From Ignavibacteria bacterium (GTDB lineage: Bacteria; Bacteroidota; Ignavibacteria; SZUA-365), in NCBI GenBank assembly GCA_016720835.1, contig JADKJW010000014.1, forward strand, positions 70,526-134,525: DNA of 64,000 nucleotides, in the 5' to 3' direction. This document shows positions 9,376 through 17,194 of this stretch, piece by piece. The notes below the pieces were generated by a model. It saw nothing but the letters and a program-made list of their open reading frames with translations. It was not told the DNA's origin and searched no databases. The translations under genes and the position numbers were made by a program. Each line of letters opens with the position of its first letter. Position 1 is the first letter of the stretch.

Positions 9376-10437
9376 TCACGAAACCGCTGCCGGTATCATC
9401 GCATTCACCTCGGCCAGGGAAAGCCGTTCCCATGCGTCGGGATTTTCGTAGTGCACGTATATGACGTCCTGGAAGATGTCGATCTTCTCGATCTTGGCGA
9501 GGCCCTTCGGGGTCTTGAAACGATAATCGAGGGGCGGAAAGCGCTTTAAAAGCTCGGCGTACACCTGCAGTTCGTACGAGAGGCAGCATTTGAGTCGGCC
9601 GCACTGACCGGCGAGTTTGAAGGGATTGAGCGTCAGGTTCTGCAGCTTGGCCATCTCGGTGGAGATGGGTTCGAACACGCCGAGGAAGGAAGAGCAGCAC
9701 AGTTCTCGTCCGCACACCCCGTAGCCGCCCATGCGTTTCGCTTCGTCGCGCGGTCCGATCTGCCGGAGTTCGATGCGCGTGCGGTATTCGGAAGCGAGTT
9801 CACGGACCAGTTCGCGGAAATCCACCCGTCCATCGGCGGTGAAGTAGAACGTGATGCGATTGCGGTCGAATTGAAATTCCACGTCCACGAGTTTCATCGG
9901 GAGCTTCAGCTTGTGAATCTTCTCGAGACACACGTCATACGCCGTGCTCTCCTGCTCGCGATGCTGGGCGAGGATGCTGACATCGCTTTCGGCGGCGGGT
10001 CGGACGAGACGCTTCAGGGGCTCCTCGCAGGGCTTGCTGCGCAAGCGGCTCTTGTAATAGGCCTGCTCGCCCGTCAATCCCACCGTGCCGAGATCCACGC
10101 CTTTCTCCGCTTCCACGAGCACGTGCATGGACAGCGCAAGTTCGAGTTTGGTCTCATTGAGGAAATACGCGCGGCGCGAGCCCTTGAAAATGACTTCGGT
10201 GTACATCTCGACGTCGGCGGGCAGATCTCCGTTGGCGTGCGCGCAGCCGCATGCGCCGTCGGGATGCGGGGCGGGATCGGCATGCTCCCCTTCGGACGCT
10301 CGGCGCTGCATTCCGGGCTCGCCATGCTCGCTGCTGTAGGCCAGTACCGCGTCGTCGAGGGTGGATAATTCGACAGGGGGTGTCCTTCGCGGAGTCTCTT
10401 CGCTGCCGGGTACGTCGATGTGTGTGGGAGGTTGCAT
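9376..10437 (-). CDS. ricT: PSP1-domain protein RicT (YaaT-like)
   Basis: A 353-residue protein with the PSP1 core (from about residue 90). It contains the two cysteine clusters of this family: VCGRELCCSSF near residue 240 and CGRLKCCLSYE near residue 280. In Bacillus, RicT forms an Fe-S-containing complex with RicA and RicF that acts on RNase Y and RNA maturation; RicA and RicF were not seen here. The first 75 residues are low-complexity and charged (many Pro, Glu and His), so the true start could lie further in. It is 24 bases downstream of holB, the same holB-yaaT order found in Firmicutes and many other bacteria, which supports both calls. Confidence 0.85.
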   Translation of the reverse strand: MQPPTHIDVPGSEETPRRTPPVELSTLDDAVLAYSSEHGEPGMQRRASEGEHADPAPHPDGACGCAHANGDLPADVEMYTEVIFKGSRRAYFLNETKLELALSMHVLVEAEKGVDLGTVGLTGEQAYYKSRLRSKPCEEPLKRLVRPAAESDVSILAQHREQESTAYDVCLEKIHKLKLPMKLVDVEFQFDRNRITFYFTADGRVDFRELVRELASEYRTRIELRQIGPRDEAKRMGGYGVCGRELCCSSFLGVFEPISTEMAKLQNLTLNPFKLAGQCGRLKCCLSYELQVYAELLKRFPPLDYRFKTPKGLAKIEKIDIFQDVIYVHYENPDAWERLSLAEVNAMIPAAVS

Positions 10438-10461
10438 GTCATTTCGCGGAATGAAACCGCT

Positions 10462-11577
10462 TCAGGTGCGCGGCATGATGCATCGCCTGAGCCTGTGGGA
10501 CAGGACGATGAGGATGGTGACAAGATGCACATTTTTGATAATCATGTCAATCGCTGTCTCAATTGCATCGACGGCCTCGGAGCAGCGCACATCGGGAAAG
10601 TGTCCCGCGAAATCCATGATTGGCTTTCCGAGGTCGGTGTTGCGGATGCGGTCTTCCGCGCCCTCCTGCACGGCGAGGACGTCGCGGAACCAGGAGGCGA
10701 CACTGACGAGGAACAACGCCACCGCCTTCTTGTCGTCCACATCGGCGATCTTGCGGATATGCTCCATGAGCATGGCGGGCTTGCCCTGACACACCGCGCG
10801 GAGAAACAGGCGGATGGTTTCGCGCGGAATCGCCGCCTCGCCGCCCGCGATGGAAAGCGCTTCGGTGACGCTGCCGTTCGCGAGCTGCGCCGCGGAAACC
10901 GCCTTTTCGGGCGGAACGTCGAAGAGTCGCACGATGCCCTCCGCGATGTCGGACTCCGCGAGCGGATCGAAACGCACCTGCTGGCAGCGCGAGAGGATGG
11001 TCGGGAGCATGGCCTCGCGTTTCGCCGTGGTAAGGATGAGCATGGTGTCGCCCGTCGGTTCCTCGAGCGTTTTCAGCAGCGCGTTGGAGGCGGCATTGTT
11101 CATGCGATCGGCCTCGGATATCAACACGACGGATCGCCCCGCGGCAGCGCTGCGGAAAGCGGACTCGTGCCGCACATCGCGGATGCTGCTGATCTTGATG
11201 CCCGAGGCCTTGGGCATCGCGAAGCGGCAGTAGGGGTTCTCCGCCTTCGCGTCGATCTGCCGGTTCATCTCAGCCAGCTCGGCCTCGCTGAATTTGTCGA
11301 TGGCGGTGGACTCTTCCGGTTTGGACGGCAGCGCGAACACGAGGCGCAGCCGGGGATGCCGCAATTGCTCGATGCGCAGGCAGCTCTGGCACACACCGCA
11401 CGCCTCCCACGCGCCGCCTTCACAGTTCAGCACCCGGGCGAGTTCGATGGCGACGGCATCCTTCCCCGCTCCTTCCGGACCGTGAAAGAGCATCGCGTGC
11501 GGAAGACGCCCGCGCTCCCACAGCTGTTTCAGGAGGGATTTCACCCTCTCCTGTCCGATAATGCCGTTCCATGCCAT
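10462..11577 (-). CDS. holB: DNA polymerase III delta' subunit
   Basis: A 371-residue clamp-loader subunit. The start is set at 11577 (MAWNGIIGQERVKSLLKQLW). The frame stays open for another 1.3 kb upstream, but that part only mirrors the neighbouring gene. Visible features are a P-loop-like HGPEGAGKD, which lacks the usual Ser/Thr after Lys as in many delta' proteins that do not hydrolyse ATP; a zinc module with four cysteines (LNCEGGAWEACGVCQSC); VVLISEADRMN; the SRC-like ILSRCQQVRF; and NALLKTLEEP. It sits between an Omp85 gene (17 bases upstream) and ricT in an apparent operon. Confidence 0.93.
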   Translation of the reverse strand: MAWNGIIGQERVKSLLKQLWERGRLPHAMLFHGPEGAGKDAVAIELARVLNCEGGAWEACGVCQSCLRIEQLRHPRLRLVFALPSKPEESTAIDKFSEAELAEMNRQIDAKAENPYCRFAMPKASGIKISSIRDVRHESAFRSAAAGRSVVLISEADRMNNAASNALLKTLEEPTGDTMLILTTAKREAMLPTILSRCQQVRFDPLAESDIAEGIVRLFDVPPEKAVSAAQLANGSVTEALSIAGGEAAIPRETIRLFLRAVCQGKPAMLMEHIRKIADVDDKKAVALFLVSVASWFRDVLAVQEGAEDRIRNTDLGKPIMDFAGHFPDVRCSEAVDAIETAIDMIIKNVHLVTILIVLSHRLRRCIMPRT

Positions 11578-11594
11578 GCGGTGCCGTGTCTCCG

Positions 11595-13724
11595 TTAAAA
11601 GGCGTGACCGATACCGAGGACGAGCTGTCCCTTGAAGAAGACGTCGGACCAGAAATGTCGCTGCGTGAACCACGGGTCCTGCGCATCGCTCGGATCGAAA
11701 CCTTTCAACGCGTAATCGACGCGAATCGGCCCGAAGAAGAGGTTGTACCGGATGCCGACACCGAAGCCGATCGCCGCTTCGTTCAGGCGGATGACCGAGG
11801 CCTCGCGCCAGAGGTTGCCGGCATCGGCGAAGAGCACGAGCCAGAGGTTCTCGGGCTCCACCGCCAGCCACTTCTTCGCACCTGGAAACATCTGCCAGCG
11901 CAATTCCATGCTCGCTTCCACCAGGGCATTGCCGCCGAAGGCCGCTTCCTCCTGTCCCGCCGCAGCGAGCGTGCTCGCCGACCACGCCCGGACGCTCTGT
12001 GATCCTCCCGCATAGTAGCGCCGGTTGAATGGTACCGGAATATCTCCGCTCAAGCTCTCCCCATAGCGAAAGATGGCCCCTGCCTTCAGCTTCACCCCGA
12101 AAATGCTGCTTCGGTTCCGGGACAGATCGGTGAACCAGCGCACGGTCCCTTCCGTCTTCCTGTACTCGGTGCTCTGAAAACCACGGAAGGCGCCGGGGAT
12201 CAGGGCCTTGAGGATGCCAGCCTCCTCGACCGTTCCACGCAGCGACAAGCCGCTGGACGGGTAGAAGAAGTCGTTGGTATAGTCGCGGTCCAGCGTGACG
12301 GCGACGATGGAATTTCGGTAGTCGATGCCCGTGGTGTCGAACTGCGCGAAGGGCGTATTCACCAGGGACTGCCCGCTCGCGATGATGTTGTACTGCGACT
12401 GCTCCAGCGTCCACGCCACGAAGCCCTGGAGACGTTCGGTAAACAGGCGCTTGAGTTCGACGACTCCCTGCACGATGCTGCCGCCGTAGAGGCCGCTCTC
12501 CTGCGCGAGGATGTAGGAGATCGTCAGTACGCCGGAGGTCTTGTTGTCGAGGAAATACGGCTGGTCGAGCTGCACCTGCGCGCTGGCCTGGTAGGAATTG
12601 ACCGGGAGATCCACCTTTGAAAGGACATTCAGCTTCGTGGTGATCGTCTGCGCGCCGCCGAACGCGTTGCGGAACAGATAGGCGACTTCCGCGCCCGCAT
12701 TGAAGCGGTTGAACTGGGTGTTGACGAGCACCGCCGGCGTGAGTTCGTGCCGCGGTTTCATCGAGAGCAGCATGGTCATCGGGACGAATCGATGCGCGGA
12801 ATCGGCGAGCGCGGGGAACGTGGTTATCAGCTGCGCGTTCGAGAAAATATTCAAGCGGTTCAGATTGACTTCGGAGCGCTCGCGCTGTTCGTTCGACCAC
12901 ACTTCGCCGCTCTCGAGCTCGATGCGATCGTCGATGATCTGCTGCGCGAGATTCAGTTCTTCCTCGTTCGAGATGGATTTCTGGATATCCCCGACCAGCA
13001 GCTGGGTGCCGCAGGTGAACCAGAGGTGCACGGTCACATTCTTGTTCGAGAGCTTCCGTTCGACGAGGATGCTGTCGCTGACGGCGACCGGAAACCCGTT
13101 GTTTCCGAGCAGCCGCAGCACGCGGTTGACTTCCGCCTGGGTCGCGTCCGCGTCATAGGGCTGCCCCACGACGAGCAGCCGGTCGCTCGAGTGGCGGATG
13201 AGTGAATCGATGCGCTGCGGCAGCCGCTGGAGATTCCGGTAGTCGACGGAATCGATGTACGAGCGCTGTCCCTTTCTGATGCGGAACACCGCGCGGACGT
13301 CCCGCTTCGATTCGAGAAGCTCGTACACGCCTTCCACCGCGGCGGAAATGTAGCCGGTGTTCTTGAAGTGCCGCTTGAGCGCGTCGACATCGTCCTTGAA
13401 CGCGCCGATGTCGAAGTACTCCGGTTCGCCGGAGAACGGGAAGCGCGATCCGAAGGCCGAGTAGAGCCAGCGCGCAAAGCTGCCGGGCGATTCGCGCGTG
13501 GAGATCTGCCCGAGCAGCGTCTCGCGATCGCCGGGCGAATCTTCCTCGAAGACAATCTCGTCGACGAGCAGCGAATCAAGAATGAGGACGCCGTTCTGCT
13601 GCGCATGCGCCGGGTCCAGCCCCAGCAGCAGCAGCGCGCACATGGCGGCCACATGAAACAGCCCAGCGGCGTACCACTGGGCTGCTGCGTGTCTTACGAT
13701 CGGGCGAGGGCGGGCGCACTGCAT
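11595..13724 (-). CDS. Omp85/BamA-TamA family outer membrane protein
   Basis: An exported protein of 709 residues from the ATG at 13724. A start 57 bases upstream would overlap the DUF2795 gene and adds no sensible signal sequence. A hydrophobic signal segment (MCALLLLGLDPAHAQQ) is followed by a periplasmic part of about 300 residues with POTRA-like repeats (FKDDVDALKRHFKNTGYISA; YDADATQAEVNRVLRLLGNNGF) and a C-terminal 16-strand-type beta barrel. The barrel shows the surface-antigen motifs DYTNDFFYPSSGLSLRGTV and RYYAGGSQSVRAW (the conserved RGF/RAW loop region) and ends in an aromatic residue (GIGHAF). Omp85 proteins insert or export proteins at the outer membrane. Whether this is the main BamA or a TamA-like paralogue cannot be decided from the window. 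Confidence 0.85.
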   Translation of the reverse strand: MQCARPRPIVRHAAAQWYAAGLFHVAAMCALLLLGLDPAHAQQNGVLILDSLLVDEIVFEEDSPGDRETLLGQISTRESPGSFARWLYSAFGSRFPFSGEPEYFDIGAFKDDVDALKRHFKNTGYISAAVEGVYELLESKRDVRAVFRIRKGQRSYIDSVDYRNLQRLPQRIDSLIRHSSDRLLVVGQPYDADATQAEVNRVLRLLGNNGFPVAVSDSILVERKLSNKNVTVHLWFTCGTQLLVGDIQKSISNEEELNLAQQIIDDRIELESGEVWSNEQRERSEVNLNRLNIFSNAQLITTFPALADSAHRFVPMTMLLSMKPRHELTPAVLVNTQFNRFNAGAEVAYLFRNAFGGAQTITTKLNVLSKVDLPVNSYQASAQVQLDQPYFLDNKTSGVLTISYILAQESGLYGGSIVQGVVELKRLFTERLQGFVAWTLEQSQYNIIASGQSLVNTPFAQFDTTGIDYRNSIVAVTLDRDYTNDFFYPSSGLSLRGTVEEAGILKALIPGAFRGFQSTEYRKTEGTVRWFTDLSRNRSSIFGVKLKAGAIFRYGESLSGDIPVPFNRRYYAGGSQSVRAWSASTLAAAGQEEAAFGGNALVEASMELRWQMFPGAKKWLAVEPENLWLVLFADAGNLWREASVIRLNEAAIGFGVGIRYNLFFGPIRVDYALKGFDPSDAQDPWFTQRHFWSDVFFKGQLVLGIGHAF

Positions 13725-13740
13725 GACGTTCTGCGCCTGA

Positions 13741-13968
13741 TCAGTAGTCGTTTTCCTCGTCTCCGTAGTAGTAGTCCTCATCGACGGGAAAATCGGTCCA
13801 GATATCCTCGATGCCTTCGTAGGTTTCGTCCGGATCTTCGAGCTCCTGCAGGTTTTCGATGACTTGTGTCGGCGCCCCGATCCGCGTCGCGTAATCGATC
13901 AGCTCGTCTCGGGTTGCGGGCCACGGCGCGTCATCAAGCCACGAGGCCAATTCCATGGTCCAGATCAT
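13741..13968 (-). CDS. Small acidic DUF2795-like protein
   Basis: A 75-residue acidic protein starting MIWTMELASWLDDAPWPATR. Its core ATRDELIDYATRIGAPTQVI ENLQELED matches the DUF2795 pattern of a small helical domain, and the last 20 residues are almost all Asp, Glu and Tyr. An AGGAG site lies 8 bases before the ATG at 13968. It is the first gene after a strong promoter and is followed within 16 bases by the Omp85 gene. Function is unknown; related proteins are widespread near housekeeping genes. Confidence 0.8.
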   Translation of the reverse strand: MIWTMELASWLDDAPWPATRDELIDYATRIGAPTQVIENLQELEDPDETYEGIEDIWTDFPVDEDYYYGDEENDY

Positions 13969-14036
13969 GGGAGGTACTCCTGAATACTCGGTTTCAACGC
14001 AGAGCGAAATGCCTGCGTGCGAATGAAGTCGCGCCA

Positions 14037-14065
14037 ATAATAGCAAACGCGGTGTGCTTTGTCAA
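14037..14065 (-). promoter_or_regulatory. Sigma-70-like promoter of the DUF2795-omp85-holB-ricT operon
   Basis: On the minus strand TTGACA (14065-14060), a 17-base spacer and TATTAT (14042-14037) form a consensus promoter. The start codon at 13968 lies about 60 bases downstream of the expected transcription start. Confidence 0.65.
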
Positions 14066-14110
14066 GGACGAAACTGCAACCAGAGAAACAATCTCTCCAC
14101 GGACATGGGA

Positions 14111-14626
14111 TCAGCCTTTGAACGCCTTCTGCGCTTTCACGATCGCGCGTTTGGCGGCCGTCGCGCCGTTCCATCCGAAACTCATCACATGCTTGCCTTC
14201 GAGCAATTTGTAGCTTGTGAAGAAATGCTCCACCTCCACCAGCAGATGCCGCGGAAGCTGCCGCAGATCGGTGATCGGAGAATACGTGGGATCGTTGATC
14301 GCGACGGAGATGATCTTGTCGTCCGAACCCTTTTCATCCCGCATGCGCAGGATGCCGACGGGCCGCACTTCGACGAGGATGCCGACATGCAGCGGCTGGT
14401 CGATGAAGACGAGGACGTCGACGGGGTCCCCGTCGTCGTAGAGCGTGCTCGGAATGAAGCCGTAGGCTTCGGGATAATGCATCGACGAATACAGCACCCG
14501 GTCGAGTTGAAACACGCCGAGCTCGATGTTGTACTCGTATTTGTTCCGGCTCCCTTTCGGGATCTCGATGATGGCGTTGACAATGTCGGGAGACGTTTTC
14601 CCCGAGGGAATGTTTTTCAGGTTCAT
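14111..14626 (-). CDS. ppa: Inorganic pyrophosphatase, family I
   Basis: A 171-residue soluble Mg-dependent pyrophosphatase that hydrolyses PPi released by biosynthesis. It has the family signature DDGDPVDVLVF, EIPKGSRNKYEYN for substrate contacts, RMRDEKGSDDKIISV, and a C-terminal helix region (FFTSYKLLEGKHV). Length is normal for the family. The start MNLKNIPSG follows 113 bases after the membrane pyrophosphatase gene. A terminator hairpin lies between the two, so the genes are probably transcribed separately, although both act on PPi. Confidence 0.96.
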   Translation of the reverse strand: MNLKNIPSGKTSPDIVNAIIEIPKGSRNKYEYNIELGVFQLDRVLYSSMHYPEAYGFIPSTLYDDGDPVDVLVFIDQPLHVGILVEVRPVGILRMRDEKGSDDKIISVAINDPTYSPITDLRQLPRHLLVEVEHFFTSYKLLEGKHVMSFGWNGATAAKRAIVKAQKAFKG

Positions 14627-14687
14627 GTTCAGAGGTCCGGGTGATGGAATCGTGCGGTGTGGCACGAATGCGCAAAGGTACGAAAAA

Positions 14688-14718
14688 CGGGGACTCTTTC
14701 GAAAAGAAAGAGTCCCCG
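14688..14718 (-). terminator. Intrinsic terminator after hppA
   Basis: A perfect 13-bp stem CGGGGACTCTTTC / GAAAGAGTCCCCG with a 5-nt loop (14688-14700 with 14706-14718). On the minus strand it is followed by TTTTT, 22 bases after the hppA stop codon. Confidence 0.85.
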
Positions 14719-14739
14719 TCCAACGGGAATGGTCCGCAA

Positions 14740-16908
14740 TCAGAGGAAGAGCGGCGCGAGCACGAGGGTGATGGTGCTGAGCAATTTGATGAGCACGTGC
14801 AGCGACGGACCCGCGGTATCCTTGAACGGATCGCCGACCGTGTCGCCGACCACCGAGGCCTTGTGCGAGTCGGAGCGCTTGCCGCCGTACATGCCGGTCT
14901 CGATGTACTTCTTCGCGTTGTCCCATGCGCCGCCGCCGTTGTTGAGGAAGAGCGCCATCAGGATGCCGGCGATGGTGCCGACCATGAGGAAGCCGCCGAC
15001 GACTTCGGCGCCGCTTGCGCCGAATGCCGGCTTGCCCGATGCGTAGTAGATCCAGCGGAAGACGAGTCCCGTGGCGATGGGCATGAGCACGACCAGCAGG
15101 CCGGGGGCGACCATCTGCCGCAAGGCGGATTTCGTCGCGATATCCACGCACTGTCCGTAGTCCGGCTTCGTGGTGCCGAGCATGATGCCGGGGTTGTTGC
15201 GGAACTGCTCGCGCACGTTGTTGATGATCGCGTATGCGGCCTTGCCGACGGCCTTGATGGCCATCGACGAGAAGAGGAACACGAGCATGGCGCCGAACAA
15301 GGCGCCCACGAACACTTCGGGTTTGTTCAGGTTGATCACCACGTCGGTGGTGTTGGTGTACATCTTGATCTCGTCGATGTACGCGCTGAAGAGCAGGAAG
15401 GCCGCGAGCGCGGCGGAGCCGACGGCGTAGCCTTTTGTGAGGGCCTTCGTGGTGTTGCCGACGGAATCGAGACGATCGGTGCGCTCGCGCACTTCATGCG
15501 TCTGCTGACTCATCTCCACAATGCCGCCCGCATTGTCCGTGATCGGTCCGAAGGTGTCCATCGCGAGGATGTACGCGGCGGTGCCGAGCATGCCCATCGT
15601 CGCGACCGCGGTGCCGAACAACCCGGCATGCTGCAGACCGGAACTCTGGCCGAGGAAGTAGGAGCTGATGAGCGCGACGGCGATCGTCAGGACCGGAAGC
15701 GCGGTCGACTCCATGCCCACCGCGATGCCGCTGATGATGTTCGTTGCCGGGCCGGTCTGCGACGCCTCCGCGATCGATTTCACCGGGCGGTACTTGTATT
15801 CGGTGTAGTACTGCGTGATGAACACGAAGGCCAGCGAGGTGAGCACGCCGATGACCCCGGCGATGAAGAAGTTGAAGTAGTACTGCGGTCCGAGCAGCCA
15901 GTACGAGGCGATGTAGAAGCCGACGATGGCAAGCGCCGATGTGACGTAGTACCCGCGGTTGAGCGCCTTCATCGGGTCTTCCTTGTCGTTGGCCTTGACG
16001 CTCAGGATGCCGACGATGGAGGCGAGGATGCCGAAGGCGCGCGCGACGAGCGGAAAGAGGAGCACGCCGAGCTGGGTCAGGCCGCCCTGGTTGAAGTACT
16101 CCATGTTGGCGCTGTACAGTCCCGCGGCGAGGACCATGGCGCCGATGTTCTCCGCGGCCGTCGATTCGAAGAGATCCGCCCCGCGACCCGCGCAGTCGCC
16201 CACGTTGTCGCCGACAAGATCCGCGATGACGGCGGGATTGCGGGGGTCATCTTCGGGGATGCCCGCTTCCACCTTGCCGACGAGATCGGCGCCGACATCG
16301 GCGGCCTTCGTGTAGATTCCGCCGCCGAGCTGCGCGAAAAGCGCCACGAAGCTCGCGCCGAAGCCGTAGCCGACGATGAGCAGCGGGATCTTGCTGATGT
16401 CCTCGACCACGCCCGCCGACTTGACGATCGTGAACAAGCCCGCCACGCCGAGCAGGCTCATGGCGACCACGAAGAAGCCCGCCACCGCGCCGCCGCGGAG
16501 GGCGGGCTGCAAGGCGCTGTTCATGTCGCGCATGGCGCCAGCGGCCGTGCGGATGTTGCTGCGGATCGCGACCCACATGCCCATGTACCCGGCGGCGACC
16601 GAACTGGCGGCGCCGAACACGAAGCTGAGCGTGGTCCACAACGCGAGTTCCATCTGCCCGGCGGGATCGTGCTGCTGATGCGCGCGCACAAACGCGTACA
16701 GAATGTATATCAGTGCCGCGAGGGCGATCGCCAGATAGATGATCGTGCGGTTCTGCCGCCGGAGAAACGCCTCGGCGCCCTGTTTGATCGCGTTTGAGAT
16801 CTCCTGCATCTGCGCCGTGCCCGTATCGCGTTTCAGAACATCGCGAATGAGATACACGGCGAAGAGCAGGCCGATGACGCTGATCCCGAGAATCAGTGAC
16901 AGTTCCAT
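14740..16908 (-). CDS. hppA: Membrane-bound proton-translocating pyrophosphatase, K+-independent
   Basis: A 722-residue integral membrane protein with about 16 hydrophobic segments that couples PPi hydrolysis to ion pumping across the inner membrane. The pyrophosphate site is intact: DVGADLVGKVEAGIPEDDPR followed by NPAVIADLVGDNVGDCAGRG. The segment VGNTTKALTKGYAVGSA has Lys and Thr where K+-dependent enzymes have Ala and Gly/Ala. In the known family rule this marks a K+-independent H+ pump. The start MELSLILGISVIG is the first ATG and begins the first membrane helix. It ends at a strong terminator before the soluble pyrophosphatase gene. Confidence 0.96.
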   Translation of the reverse strand: MELSLILGISVIGLLFAVYLIRDVLKRDTGTAQMQEISNAIKQGAEAFLRRQNRTIIYLAIALAALIYILYAFVRAHQQHDPAGQMELALWTTLSFVFGAASSVAAGYMGMWVAIRSNIRTAAGAMRDMNSALQPALRGGAVAGFFVVAMSLLGVAGLFTIVKSAGVVEDISKIPLLIVGYGFGASFVALFAQLGGGIYTKAADVGADLVGKVEAGIPEDDPRNPAVIADLVGDNVGDCAGRGADLFESTAAENIGAMVLAAGLYSANMEYFNQGGLTQLGVLLFPLVARAFGILASIVGILSVKANDKEDPMKALNRGYYVTSALAIVGFYIASYWLLGPQYYFNFFIAGVIGVLTSLAFVFITQYYTEYKYRPVKSIAEASQTGPATNIISGIAVGMESTALPVLTIAVALISSYFLGQSSGLQHAGLFGTAVATMGMLGTAAYILAMDTFGPITDNAGGIVEMSQQTHEVRERTDRLDSVGNTTKALTKGYAVGSAALAAFLLFSAYIDEIKMYTNTTDVVINLNKPEVFVGALFGAMLVFLFSSMAIKAVGKAAYAIINNVREQFRNNPGIMLGTTKPDYGQCVDIATKSALRQMVAPGLLVVLMPIATGLVFRWIYYASGKPAFGASGAEVVGGFLMVGTIAGILMALFLNNGGGAWDNAKKYIETGMYGGKRSDSHKASVVGDTVGDPFKDTAGPSLHVLIKLLSTITLVLAPLFL

Positions 16909-17194
16909 ACGCTCAGTTATCCTCCATCATAGGTGACGCTGCATGAACCATGAGCCATGGCCGGCGACGACGTTGAATTCCGACCTCGACCACGCGTAGG
17001 CGGTCGCGCCGGCGATGAAAGGCGGGGAAGACGCCCCCCCGCGATTCCTCCACGCGTACAGGCACAAAGACAGCACGGAGAAAATTGTTGGTTAAAATGC
17101 GTCAGTTTTCCATCGAAAACAATAATTGGGAGAAAGAAAGTCGCCGAATGGCCGGGACCGCGGAAGCACGGCGCGACCCCGCCCCATCGCGCCG
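16909..17194. other. hppA upstream region with a small palindrome
   Basis: There is no gene in these 286 bases. They contain GTTTTC-CATC-GAAAAC (17105-17120), a 6-bp inverted repeat in an AT-rich patch that could serve as an operator, and a C7 run near 17033. No convincing -35/-10 pair was found. Confidence 0.3.

Noticed and set aside
11578..12900. Upstream extension of the holB reading frame
   Set aside because: The additional 441 residues are an out-of-frame reading of the Omp85 gene; holB family proteins start at MAWNGIIGQERV.
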